A stretch of DNA of 64,000 nucleotides from Myxococcales bacterium (lineage in GTDB: Bacteria; Myxococcota_A; Polyangia; Haliangiales; Haliangiaceae): NCBI GenBank assembly GCA_016716835.1, contig JADJUW010000001.1:2570001-2634000 (forward strand), in the 5' to 3' direction. The position numbers were made by a program, and so were the translations under genes. The stretch's first letter is position 1; every line of letters starts with the position of its first letter. Of the stretch, positions 26,018 to 34,017 are shown piece by piece. The notes beneath the pieces were generated by a model. It worked only from the letters and a program-made list of their open reading frames with translations, was not told the DNA's origin and made no database searches.

Positions 26018-26687
26018 GATTATGATAGCCACGCGTTTCCCAATAGCCCGGCTCATCGTCGGCGACAAAGCGAATGCCCGAGATCCATTTGGCGCTCTTC
26101 CAAAAGTACAAATCGGGAATGAGGCCACGCACCGGCGCACCATGCTCGCGGGTCAGCGGCTTGCCGTTGAGGCGATACGTCACCATGCAGCTCGGCGCCG
26201 TCGCCTCCGCCAATGGCACGTTGGCGGTGTAGAAATGCGCGGCCTCAAAAATCACGTGGCGCGCCGTCGCTTTGACGCCCGCGGCCTCGGCCAGGGTGGC
26301 AATCGAGACGCCTTTGAAAACGGCATCGAGCACCGTCCAGCCAGTCACGCAATGCACATCCGTCGCGCGCTCGACCTGCGGCAACTTGAGCAGCCCCGCA
26401 TAATCGAGCGTAAACGGCTTGCCGACCGCGCCATGCACCCGCAAGCGAAAATTGGCGATACCTCCATCGCTGGCTTCCCCACCCATGGGTTTGAGCGCCT
26501 TGATTAGGCGCTGGCCCGGCGGCAAACGAGCGCGGCCATCGCCGCGTTTTTGCGCCCTCGCCTCACGATTAATGTCGTCTCCGACCACCCGATACAAAAG
26601 GCCGCCCAGGCCAACGATCACGCTGCCCACGGCTGCATTGCGTATAAAATCTCGTCGGGAGGAATCCATGCGGGTTCTACGTCGCGC

Positions 26688-28331
26688 CTAGCTAATAGTT
26701 ACACCAACCGGTGGCACCAGAAAAAACACCTCGCGCGTATCGAGGAGCGTCGTATCTTCGCCCCAGACCTCAATCGTGGCCTTAAAAAGCTGAGGCTGGC
26801 TGGTAGCTGGCACCGTGGTGTTTGGCTTGGGCACCAGCTTCCAACACAGGGGCGTGCCGGGCGTGACGTTGACATATCGGTCCTTGTAGGTATCGCCGTT
26901 GCTGTCGACGTCGGCTATGCCGCTGCTGCACAGCGCGGTGCCGAGCTGCAGTGTTTGCAGGCGCTGCACGAAGGCCGCCGCCGCGTCGACCGACTCGCCG
27001 CCCTGCACCACGTCGACGGCCCGCGCGCTCATGTCCAGCGGCACCCCGAGCGCAAGCGTGCGCAGGCCCTGCTCGATGGCGGCCGCCGAGTCCGTATTGG
27101 CGCCCGCGAATACCAACGGCGCATTGGCATTATTGGCGTCCACCGCGCCTGTATCGGTCGCGAGTTGATTTAGTTGAGTCGTCACGCTGCCGTCGGTCGT
27201 TGATCCCAAAATGCCCACCACCTTGGCCCCCCGCGCCTGCATCGCCGGCCGCACCGTGGAGCTCCAATTGGGGCAGTTGTACGTGGTCAGCGGCGGCTCG
27301 TCGGTGGCGAGCATGATCACCGGCAACGCATCAGCGCGAAAACACGGATAGCCAAAGCGGCCAGCCGGGCAGCCGGTGCGCGCCGCTACGGTTGCCACGC
27401 TACAACCCGAGGCCGCGCTGCCGCTGCCGGTAATTGCCGACCACAACGCAAACGTCATCGGTTCGTTAATGCTGCTTGTATTGCTCGGCTCGGCGACCGG
27501 CAGGCTGGAAAACGATGGATTGTTCGACATGTCGACGTGGTGACGATACGGATCGCCATTTTGATAGCCGATCGATCCAACGCCTGCCCACAGATTGGCG
27601 ATGCAGGTCGCCGGATCGCCATTCCCAAGCGGCGGACATTGCAGATTGTCGACCACGGTGGCGAGGTTGTCGCGCACGGTGGTGATTTCGGCCAACATTG
27701 ATCCCGAGCGATCGACCATGACGTACAAGTCGACGTTGCTCAGCGCGGTCGTGAAGTCCAAGTTGTCATCGCTTGGCGAGGGCGGCGCTTGATACGGCAC
27801 GATAAAGACGAAATTGCCGTTGGCCTGGGGATTATCGGCGGCGTCGGTGGGATTTGTGCCCGCCGCTGACTCGACGAGATCCGTCACGCCATCGCCATCG
27901 CTGTCTTGCAGCCGAGGGTCGGTCTCGGCGCCGTCGCGCACGCCATTGCAGTTGGCATCTTCGGCGGCGTCGGCGAGACCATCGTCATCGCTATCGACAT
28001 CGCGAAAATCGGCAACACCGTCGCCGTCGGTATCGACCGCCGGCGGCTCGCCCGCTTCCAGTGCATCGCCGCGACAGTCGTTATCGCTGTCCAGGTCTTC
28101 GTAGTCCGGTGTGCCGTCGCCATCCGTATCGACATTGCCGCTGGCGCCCTCGAGGGTGTCCGAGATGCCATCGCCATCGGTGTCACCTGACGTCGAACCA
28201 TCAGGCGCGCCTCCGATGGGCGTGGCGGTCTGGTCGGGTCCGCAGGCCGCCGCGGCCAAAACGAGCAGGGTTGCGAGCATGCCGCCGCCCAGCGCGTGCC
28301 GCGTGCTTGAATGTAGCTGATGTCGCCTCAT
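26688..28331 (-). CDS. VWA-domain lipoprotein with TSP3-like calcium-binding repeats
   Basis: 547 aa; ATG 28331 is preceded by AGGAGG. The lipoprotein signal ends LVLAAAAC. Residues ~50-165 carry at least seven DxDxDG repeats (GDTDGDGISD, VDTDGDGTPD, VDTDGDGVAD, DSDDDGLAD, QDSDGDGVTD) of the thrombospondin type 3 kind, each a calcium loop. The C-terminal ~370 residues are a von Willebrand A domain, with the MIDAS start VDLYVMVDRSGSM and several paired cysteines. It probably binds ligand or adheres at the cell surface. Low-complexity repeats on the opposite strand create spurious frames. Confidence 0.9.
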   Translation of the reverse strand: MRRHQLHSSTRHALGGGMLATLLVLAAAACGPDQTATPIGGAPDGSTSGDTDGDGISDTLEGASGNVDTDGDGTPDYEDLDSDNDCRGDALEAGEPPAVDTDGDGVADFRDVDSDDDGLADAAEDANCNGVRDGAETDPRLQDSDGDGVTDLVESAAGTNPTDAADNPQANGNFVFIVPYQAPPSPSDDNLDFTTALSNVDLYVMVDRSGSMLAEITTVRDNLATVVDNLQCPPLGNGDPATCIANLWAGVGSIGYQNGDPYRHHVDMSNNPSFSSLPVAEPSNTSSINEPMTFALWSAITGSGSAASGCSVATVAARTGCPAGRFGYPCFRADALPVIMLATDEPPLTTYNCPNWSSTVRPAMQARGAKVVGILGSTTDGSVTTQLNQLATDTGAVDANNANAPLVFAGANTDSAAAIEQGLRTLALGVPLDMSARAVDVVQGGESVDAAAAFVQRLQTLQLGTALCSSGIADVDSNGDTYKDRYVNVTPGTPLCWKLVPKPNTTVPATSQPQLFKATIEVWGEDTTLLDTREVFFLVPPVGVTIS

Positions 28332-28450
28332 GTAGCCCTCCTGGCCGCCAGCATAGCCCTATTTGCGGTGCCGTGCGATCCGACTTTGTTTGCAGGCAGG
28401 TTGTGAGCCGCGCCCTAGCGCCTCCAGGGCGCTGCGGTTATAGTTCCCGG

Positions 28451-29500
28451 GTGAAACCGGCATGTCTGTGGAGCCTGATCGTCATCGCCGTGGCACTGCT
28501 GGCGCCTGTCACGGCAGCCGCCAAGCCCACCGTAGCCGTGCTCGGTCTAGAGGTGCTCGACGACGGCAGCAGCGTCAACGCAACGTCGACGCAATTTGCC
28601 AAGGACCTCACCGAGGCAATGCGCGCTGCGCCACGCAGCGGCCGCGGCCCGTACATGTTGGCGCCCGGCGGCAGCAAAGACTTTGTTGAGCTCAAGCTGC
28701 TGTTTGGTTGCGACCAAGAAAACAAGGATTGTCTGGCGCGTATCGGCGGCCAGGTCGCGGCGGACTACATTATGTACGGCAGCATTGCCAAGCGCGGGGC
28801 TTCCTACGTCGTCACGGTCAAGCTCTTCGCCGTTAGCGACAAGTCGGTGGAGCGCGCGTTTGCCGATTCGATCCCGCCCGAGGACATGGAGGGGGCGGCA
28901 CTGAGTCGTTGGGGCGGACGGCTTTACGAGCAGCTGACCGAAGCCCCTGGCCAAGATAACGCACCGTCGACGGTGACGACGCCAAGTCCCGACGACACGG
29001 CGGTTAGCGCGCCGCCACCGGCCGTCGTCGTCACGCTGCCGCCACCTGTGGCCAGCGCTAAGTCCCGGCGCCCCGGCAAGACCGCGCGCGCCATGTTTTT
29101 TATTTCCCTGGGCGTGACCGCCGCCGCCGCCACCGGCGCCGTTTACTACAGCCTCGAAATCGGCAAGCAAGAGACGGCGCTACGCGACGCCATCTTCGCG
29201 TATCGCGATACGCCCGGCAATGCCTCGGCGTTTCCGCCGGCGCAGAATGCCTGCGTCAGTCTGCCAAGCGATGCGGCCGCAGTGGCGCGGGCATGTGCCG
29301 ATGGCGACGTTGCCGCGACGCGCGCCAACGTCGGCTGGGCTGTCGCCGGTGTGGCGGCGGTTTCGACCGCCATCTTTGGCTATGTCGGCTTTCGCAAGCG
29401 CGGCCCGGTAGGCGAATCCCGGCCCTCCGCAACCGCTTGGTCGATTGTGCCAGTGCTCTCGCCAGGCGCCCGCGGCGCGGCGCTGACGGTGACGTTCTAA
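28451..29500 (+). CDS. Exported protein with C-terminal membrane helices, unknown function
   Basis: 349 aa from GTG 28451; the frame is open far upstream but that part is antisense to the VWA gene. The signal MKPACLWSLIVIAVALLAPVTAAA is followed by a conserved-looking domain (KPTVAVLGLEVLDDG... LTEAMRAA... DYIMYGSIAKRGASYVVTVKLF) that matches the general shape of the TolB-N/CsgG-like 'FlgO' sensing fold in myxobacterial TPR proteins. Then come a Pro/Thr/Ala linker (~165-205) and two hydrophobic helices (AMFFISLGVTAAAATGAVYY; VGWAVAGVAAVSTAIFGYVG). It is divergent from the VWA lipoprotein. Confidence 0.75.
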   Translation: MKPACLWSLIVIAVALLAPVTAAAKPTVAVLGLEVLDDGSSVNATSTQFAKDLTEAMRAAPRSGRGPYMLAPGGSKDFVELKLLFGCDQENKDCLARIGGQVAADYIMYGSIAKRGASYVVTVKLFAVSDKSVERAFADSIPPEDMEGAALSRWGGRLYEQLTEAPGQDNAPSTVTTPSPDDTAVSAPPPAVVVTLPPPVASAKSRRPGKTARAMFFISLGVTAAAATGAVYYSLEIGKQETALRDAIFAYRDTPGNASAFPPAQNACVSLPSDAAAVARACADGDVAATRANVGWAVAGVAAVSTAIFGYVGFRKRGPVGESRPSATAWSIVPVLSPGARGAALTVTF

Positions 29501-29541
29501 TCAAAAACGCTAAGTTTAAGACCCAAAAGGACAGAGAAAGG

Positions 29542-29655
29542 AACGCAGTGGGTGGAGGATATTGCGGTGCACGCCTGCAGCGATGCCGAGGCGCATCCGT
29601 CTGGATGTAACGAGGCTCGCGAAGCCGTACACCGCAAGATCCCCACTCAATGCGT
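29542..29655. repeat. Inverted-repeat element between convergent genes
   Basis: Left arm 29542-29573 and right arm 29626-29655 are imperfect inverted repeats: AACGCA, GTGG, GGAT, TTGCGGTG and ACG blocks are shared, with a few mismatches and one indel. The ~52-nt centre has no reading frame. It fills the 160-bp gap between two converging genes, so it could be a bidirectional terminator, or a MITE/REP-like element like the one at 13260. No T-tract adjoins the stems. Confidence 0.5.
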
Positions 29656-29661
29656 TTCTGT

Positions 29662-30075
29662 TTAGTTGCGCATCAGGCCGAGCAGCTTGGTCATGGTGCC
29701 CTCATCAGCCGGCGGGAAATCGTAGTCAAAGAAGTCACGCGAGGCGACCCATCGCAAATCGTTTACCGTGAGCGCCCGTGGGTGCGCGCCCGGACGTAGC
29801 TCGCAGGCAAACATCGTCATCTGCACGCTGTAATTGCTGTATTCGTGGATGTGCTCACCGAGCTTTTGGCGCACCTCGACGTCGACGCCAATGCGGCCCT
29901 TCACCTCGCGCCGCAAGCAGTCCTCGGGCGTCTCGCCAGGCTCAACCTTGCCGCCAGGGAACTCCCACAAAAGCGGCAGCACCGCGGTCGTCGTGCGCTG
30001 GGTGAGCAGGTATCGCCCGTCCTGGTCGATCACCGCCGCCACCACCTGAATCAACTCCTTGGCCATGGGCGGCAT
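29662..30075 (-). CDS. Nudix hydrolase, MutT-like, with an atypical Nudix box
   Basis: 137 aa (ATG 30066 is an alternative start). The fold and order fit MutT-type (d)NTP pyrophosphohydrolases: VAAVIDQDGRYLLTQR, LLWEFPGGKVEPGETPEDCL, then REVKGRIGVDVEV. The Nudix box GX5EX7REUXEEXGU is kept up to REV, but the EE pair that binds catalytic magnesium reads GR. Either it has lost or altered catalysis, or nearby residues compensate. Its stop is next to the inverted repeat ending at 29655. Confidence 0.88.
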   Translation of the reverse strand: MPPMAKELIQVVAAVIDQDGRYLLTQRTTTAVLPLLWEFPGGKVEPGETPEDCLRREVKGRIGVDVEVRQKLGEHIHEYSNYSVQMTMFACELRPGAHPRALTVNDLRWVASRDFFDYDFPPADEGTMTKLLGLMRN

Positions 30076-30132
30076 TATCGACGGTTCACCAGAGATTGCA
30101 ACTGCCGCCCGCTACCGATATGTTGCCGCCCC

Positions 30133-30528
30133 ATGGCCCTTCGATTCGTTGAAATCCATCCTAGCCCCGACGGCGAGACCCTCAATCAAGAGTGGGTCGT
30201 GCTCGAAAACACCGGCAAACTGCCATTTCACACCCGTGGATGCGCGATGACGGTCAGCCGCCGTGGCCTCACCAAGAAGAACATTTTGGGCGTCATCGAC
30301 CCCGGTTTTTTGCTGCAGCCCGGCGAGAAAATTCGCATGTGTACCGGCGCCCCCGGCACCAAGGCGCATGGCGAGCCGCCGCCCGAGACTGAGCTGAAGA
30401 ATTACTTCTTGTTGCTCAACCGGTCGTACTTGGATAAGCCCGGCAACATCCTCACCATCGTGCTGCGCAGCCTGCCGGTCGGCAAGGCCGAGTTCGACGC
30501 CGCGGCGCCCGGCGGCGTTAAGGCGTAA
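30133..30528 (+). CDS. Lamin-tail-domain-like protein, small
   Basis: 131 aa from ATG 30133. The sequence FVEIHPSPDGETLNQEWVVL, ENTGKLPFHTRGCAM and PGFLLQPGEKIRMCTG has the pattern of a lamin-tail (LTD) immunoglobulin-like fold: an E-W-V-x-L-x-N strand pair and a later L-x-P-G-E turn. There is no signal peptide, and the whole protein is this single domain. LTDs in bacteria occur in extracellular nucleases and surface proteins, so an isolated cytosolic-looking version is of unclear role. The family call is by motif pattern only. Confidence 0.7.
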   Translation: MALRFVEIHPSPDGETLNQEWVVLENTGKLPFHTRGCAMTVSRRGLTKKNILGVIDPGFLLQPGEKIRMCTGAPGTKAHGEPPPETELKNYFLLLNRSYLDKPGNILTIVLRSLPVGKAEFDAAAPGGVKA

Positions 30529-30566
30529 CGTCGCCCACGCCACAGGCCTTGGTTTTTTGGGCCGAC

Positions 30567-31103
30567 TTACTCGCCGCCGGTTTCGCGGAACTCACCGAGG
30601 CGTCGGCCGTCGATGCGCAGCGTCGCAACGCCGAGGCGAAGCTGGGTGCGATCGCCCCACCGCACGCGCTTGGTGCGCAACGCCTCGCGCCACATCGCGT
30701 ACGGCACAAGATAGACAAACCAGGCGCCGGCCGTGCCCATATACGTCGCGCGCGCCGCGCCAAAACGGACGCGCCTGGCCCTGGCCGCACACAGCACCAC
30801 CAGATCATTGTTGCCGTTCCATACCGCACCCAGCGGCCCGCCCTGCTTGCCGTTAAGCAACGTGTCGGTCGCCGCGGGGTCAAGGCCCGCCGCCCACGCA
30901 AGCAGCTGCTTTGCGCGCAGACCTGGGGCGAAGGTTCGCTTGCCGGATGGAGTGGCGTCGACGTCGCCATGCTTTTCATCAAGCGCAAACCGCACCACAC
31001 ACGCGGGCGCTGCAGCCGCGGAGGATGCCGCGCGGCTCGCGCTCAAAGCAGCGCCCATGACGGCAATGGCTAGAACATGACGCAGCAAGGACTTCACGGT
31101 CAT
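30567..31103 (-). CDS. Exported protein of unknown function
   Basis: 178 aa. A Sec signal is present (LLRHVLAIAVMGAALSASRAASSAAAA). The mature part has no recognised domain and is basic, with Arg-rich C-terminal segments (LRTKRVRWGDRTQLRLGVAT). It could be an inhibitor- or stress-type periplasmic protein, but there is no evidence for any specific role. Convergent with the lamin-tail-like gene (38 bp apart). Confidence 0.65.
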   Translation of the reverse strand: MTVKSLLRHVLAIAVMGAALSASRAASSAAAAPACVVRFALDEKHGDVDATPSGKRTFAPGLRAKQLLAWAAGLDPAATDTLLNGKQGGPLGAVWNGNNDLVVLCAARARRVRFGAARATYMGTAGAWFVYLVPYAMWREALRTKRVRWGDRTQLRLGVATLRIDGRRLGEFRETGGE

Positions 31104-31258
31104 GGAACGCCAAGCTCACCGCGATATTCCCGGCCTATTGTTGGCACTTGATGCGACGTCGGCCGGCACCTTGCCGTAGCCCGCACGCTCCGCAAGCGCC
31201 CTGGGCCTCAGATTCGCGCAGATTTCATTGTGGATCGACAGTTGCGCAAGCCCGTCGC

Positions 31259-31900
31259 ATGATACGAAACCACATGCGATCAATAACGCCGAACCGCACT
31301 CGTGCTCGCGATCTAATCCTGATGCTGCTTGGCGCCTTAAGCCTAGGCTGCGGCGGCGACGGCGACACACCGGCGCCGATGTCCGATCTGCAGTGGTTTA
31401 ATACCTGCGGCGACCCGGTATGCAGCGGTTACAACCCGCAAGGCACACGTGTATGCGACACCGAGGCACAGGCCGCGGCTTGCGCCACGGACGGCGACAC
31501 CTGCGCGATCGTCGACAATGACTGCAATGTGCGATTGCTTTGCACCGACGAAGATCCGCTCGCGTTGCCCTGCCCCATCTCGCGCGCAGCCTACAAGCGC
31601 GACATTCACTACGTCACCGAAGGCGAACGCGCGGCGCTGGCGCAGCAAGCGCTCGCCATCCCGCTCGCGACGTATCGTTACAAGACGCAGACAGACGCGC
31701 GCACCCACCTGGGCTTCATTATCGAAGACATTGAACCAAGCGCCGCGGTCCGCAGCGAGGCCGACCAGGTCGATCTCTACGGTTATAGCTCGATGATGCT
31801 GGCCGCGCTGCAATCTCAGCAGGCGGAGCTCGTGGCCATGCGCGCCGAGCTCGCGGCGTTGCGCGAAGAGCTCACCGCGCTTCGCCGGCGCAAGCGGTAG
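31259..31900 (+). CDS. Lipoprotein with C-terminal peptidase-S74-like chaperone domain
   Basis: 213 aa from ATG 31259 (31274 also possible). The signal ends LMLLGALSLGC (lipobox L-G-C). Residues ~25-95 hold six Cys (CGDPVCSGYNPQGTRVC, CATDGDTCAIVDNDC). The C-terminal ~100 residues match an S74 intramolecular chaperone: ISRAAYKRDIHYV, IPLATYRYKTQTDARTHLGF, IEDIEPSAAV, then a heptad coiled coil (LQSQQAELVAMRAELAALRE). In phage tail spikes this domain trimerises and then cleaves itself. The catalytic Ser-Lys dyad (normally S-D-x-x-x-K) is represented by SRAAYK. Confidence 0.8.
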   Translation: MIRNHMRSITPNRTRARDLILMLLGALSLGCGGDGDTPAPMSDLQWFNTCGDPVCSGYNPQGTRVCDTEAQAAACATDGDTCAIVDNDCNVRLLCTDEDPLALPCPISRAAYKRDIHYVTEGERAALAQQALAIPLATYRYKTQTDARTHLGFIIEDIEPSAAVRSEADQVDLYGYSSMMLAALQSQQAELVAMRAELAALREELTALRRRKR

Positions 31901-31918
31901 GACCGTGGCTCTCAAAAA

Positions 31919-32254
31919 TTAGCCAGCTAGCTTATCGTTGATGAGGCGGTTGAGGCTCACGTGTTTTTCCGCTGCCTCCATGGCGAGCTGGCGATGACGG
32001 TCGGGCGTGACGCGCAGGCTGACATGCCCTTTGTAGGTTTGGGTCGCGAGGCCCGAGGGCGGCGCCTCGCCTTGCTTGCGCATATCGGCAACAATGGCCC
32101 GCACCAGCGCGCGGATGCCGCCAAACGCCGCGTCTTCATTGGCGGCCAGATGGCTGAGCGACGGGAACTCTAGACATGTGCCAACCCATGCTTGATCATC
32201 TTCGGACCAGTGCACGCGATACGCGTACGGTAGTTGTTGTAGAGCCTTCTTCAT
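31919..32254 (-). CDS. hicB: HicB-type antitoxin
   Basis: 111 aa. The N-terminal partially degraded RNase-H fold has YRVHWSEDDQAWVGTCLEFP and LAANEDAAFGGIRALV. The C-terminus has a ribbon-helix-helix/Arc-type DNA-binding segment (GHVSLRVTPDRHRQLAMEAA, HVSLNRLINDKL). HicB neutralises HicA and represses its own operon. The start overlaps the hicA stop by 4 bp (ATGA), so the toxin is first, as usual for hicAB. Confidence 0.9.
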   Translation of the reverse strand: MKKALQQLPYAYRVHWSEDDQAWVGTCLEFPSLSHLAANEDAAFGGIRALVRAIVADMRKQGEAPPSGLATQTYKGHVSLRVTPDRHRQLAMEAAEKHVSLNRLINDKLAG

Positions 32255-32496
32255 TTGCGTTCTCCTTCTAGCTTTTCGATGGCGCGCAACGCCTGTTTAA
32301 CTTGGTAGCGCTTGGCGGCCTTGCCGTCTTTTTGAATGTTGATCCGCGGATCACCGGGCCACGGCATCTTGTAGATGTGGTGGCTCCCGACCACGCGACT
32401 CTGTCCGAAATAGGCATCGCAGACTTTCTTCAGATCTGCAAATGACACCTCAGCGCCTTCGCGCATGGCGGCCAAAATTCGCGCATAGTCGCTCAC
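32251..32496 (-). CDS. hicA: HicA-like toxin (mRNA interferase)
   Basis: 81 aa from GTG 32496. The double-stranded-RNA-binding-like fold of HicA is suggested by SFADLKKVCDAYFGQSRVVG, then SHHIYKMPWPGD carrying the catalytic histidine, and NIQKDGKAAKRYQVKQAL. HicA cleaves mRNA and tmRNA when HicB is degraded. The protein is at the long end of the family range. First gene of the hicAB unit with an upstream AT-rich direct repeat. Confidence 0.88.
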   Translation of the reverse strand: MSDYARILAAMREGAEVSFADLKKVCDAYFGQSRVVGSHHIYKMPWPGDPRINIQKDGKAAKRYQVKQALRAIEKLEGERK

Positions 32497-32505
32497 CTCA
32501 TTATG

Positions 32506-32525
32506 ATATCACTATTAATATCACT
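32506..32525 (-). promoter_or_regulatory. Direct repeat upstream of hicAB, probable HicB operator
   Basis: ATATCACT occurs at 32506-32513 and again at 32518-32525, 12 bp apart, in an AT-rich block just upstream of the hicA GTG. TGATATCA is itself a palindrome. Ribbon-helix-helix repressors such as HicB use spaced repeats of this kind. Position and repeat are seen; binding is inferred. Confidence 0.45.
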
Positions 32526-32600
32526 TGCCAAGCCCCGATAGTAGCCGGCCCCCAGCGCGGGCGCATGCGGGGCTGCGGACCGTGGTAGCGTTCCGGCGCC

Positions 32601-33026
32601 ATGAAATTTCTTCACACCATGATTCGCGTCCGCGATTTGGACGCCGCGCTGCAGTTTTTCTGCGAAGGCCTGGGGCTGGTTGAGGTGAGGCGCAGGGACG
32701 TGCCAGCGGGACGGTTTACGCTGGTCTTTCTCGCTGAATCGGCAGCGCCGGATTTGCCGCAGCTAGAGCTGACGCACAATTGGGACCAGGCCGAGGCTTA
32801 CAGCGAAGGCCGTAACTTTGGCCACGTCGCGTTTGCCGTGCCCGATATCTATGCGGTGTGCGCACGCCTGCAGGGCATGGGCGTCATCATCGCCCGCCCG
32901 CCACGCGACGGCCACATGGCATTTGTCCGTAGTCCGGACAACATCTCCGTCGAGCTGCTGCAGGCCGGCGACGCCCTGCCACCCACCGAGCCGTGGGCGT
33001 TGATGCCCAATACGGGTAGCTGGTAG
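32601..33026 (+). CDS. gloA: Lactoylglutathione lyase (glyoxalase I)
   Basis: 141 aa VOC-fold protein. The metal ligands of GloA can be placed: His in FLHTMIRVRDLDAAL, Glu in PQLELTHNW, His in NFGHVAFAVPD and Glu in ISVELLQ. Sequence order and length match bacterial GloA, which turns the methylglyoxal-glutathione hemithioacetal into S-lactoylglutathione. ATG 32601 lies 10 nt after TTCCGGCG, a poor ribosome-binding site. Single gene, divergent from hicAB. Confidence 0.88.
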   Translation: MKFLHTMIRVRDLDAALQFFCEGLGLVEVRRRDVPAGRFTLVFLAESAAPDLPQLELTHNWDQAEAYSEGRNFGHVAFAVPDIYAVCARLQGMGVIIARPPRDGHMAFVRSPDNISVELLQAGDALPPTEPWALMPNTGSW

Positions 33027-33049
33027 GTACCGCACATCAGCGGGTCGGT

Positions 33050-33598
33050 TCACCTCACGATGGCGTAAACCAGCGTGTCGCATAGCTCGCCACTATAATA
33101 CTCGCGCATGTGGTTGCGCAGGGTGGCCTCGAGGGGAAAGCCGGCGGCGAGCGCGACGCGTTGGCTGGCAAGATTGTTGTGGCTGCAGCGAATCTCGACG
33201 CGGCGAGCGCCTAAGGTATTGAAGCACACGTCGCGCATGTGCGCAGTCACCTCAGCCGCGACGCCTTGGCGGTGAAACGACTTGCGCACCCAGTAGCCGA
33301 TTTCAAAGCGCGGCACGTCCCAGTCGAGGCGATGCAGCCCAATACCGCCGGCGATGCGGCCGCTGACCTTTTCGCGAATTTGGTATGCCAAGTCGGTGCG
33401 CGCCGCGAAGTTGTCGCGTGCGGTGCGGCCGCGCTCGGCGAGCCACTCGAGTGTTGGCCGAGTGCGCGCCCACGGAATCCACATGTGGAGGTCGTCCCAC
33501 GTTTCGTTAATGGCCTCGAGCCAACCGGGCTCGTCGCCCCCCATCGGCGGGCGCAGGTGAAAGCGGCGGGTTTCAAGCGACTCTGGAACCTCGACCAT
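33050..33598 (-). CDS. GNAT family N-acetyltransferase, RimJ/RimL-like
   Basis: 182 aa. Typical features of the RimJ/RimL branch: FHLRPPMGGDEPGWLEAINE at the N-terminus, RIAGGIGLHRLDWDVPRFEI as the beta4 region, YWVRKSFHRQGVAAEVTAHM as the acetyl-CoA pyrophosphate loop (Q/R-x-x-G-x-A), and ARRVEIRCSHNNLASQRVAL as the final strand. It transfers acetyl from acetyl-CoA to an N-terminus or small amine; the substrate is unknown. It ends 6 bp from the next operon on the same strand. Confidence 0.9.
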   Translation of the reverse strand: MVEVPESLETRRFHLRPPMGGDEPGWLEAINETWDDLHMWIPWARTRPTLEWLAERGRTARDNFAARTDLAYQIREKVSGRIAGGIGLHRLDWDVPRFEIGYWVRKSFHRQGVAAEVTAHMRDVCFNTLGARRVEIRCSHNNLASQRVALAAGFPLEATLRNHMREYYSGELCDTLVYAIVR

Positions 33599-33604
33599 CA
33601 GCGG

Positions 33605-33997
33605 CTAATCATAGACGCGTTTGATGTTGAAGCCAATGGCATCGATGGGGCGGGCGCCCGGCACGCCGACGTTGTCGTTGTAGTAGCACGAGAAAATCAG
33701 GCCGCGGATGGCGAGATTTAGCTGGCGCAGCGGCGTGCCGAGCGGGGTGTCGTTGGCGTCCGAGCTTGCCAGGGCGTCCATGAATTTCACCAGCACAATA
33801 TTGGGCGCCAGCGACAACACCGACAGCGCGGCATTAAGCGCCATGATGTCGTCTTTGGGGGCGCCGGCGATGTACTGATCGACGTAGGCGATCCCGCCTG
33901 CGGCTGAGAACGAGTGTAAATCGCGGTCGCCTGGGATGATCAGGTCGCCCAGCCGGCACAATGTTTTTTTGGCAGCGGCACTGAATTTATTGGCCAT
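33605..33997 (-). CDS. Small subunit of a GMC dehydrogenase (gluconate 2-dehydrogenase subunit 3-like)
   Basis: 130 aa; ATG 33997 preceded by AGGAGA. The LCRLGDLIIPGDRDLHSFSAAG, YVDQYIAG and LAIRGLIFSCYYNDNVGVPG segments follow the small, often Tat-exported subunit that accompanies FAD-dependent sugar and alcohol dehydrogenases. No Tat signal is present here, so the complex seems cytosolic. It follows the GMC gene by 20 bp and is last in the ALDH-GMC-small-subunit unit. Confidence 0.82.
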   Translation of the reverse strand: MANKFSAAAKKTLCRLGDLIIPGDRDLHSFSAAGGIAYVDQYIAGAPKDDIMALNAALSVLSLAPNIVLVKFMDALASSDANDTPLGTPLRQLNLAIRGLIFSCYYNDNVGVPGARPIDAIGFNIKRVYD

Positions 33998-34017
33998 GGT
34001 GGTTTCTCCTGAGCGCC

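Noticed and set aside
27870..28200. Short tandem repeats in this region as a possible CRISPR
   Set aside because: They are coding repeats (DxDxDG) without regular spacers; no CRISPR array was found in the window.
27854..28450. Plus-strand frame extending the 28451 gene upstream
   Set aside because: It is antisense to the TSP3 repeats of the VWA lipoprotein, and is Arg/His/Pro-rich as expected for a shadow.
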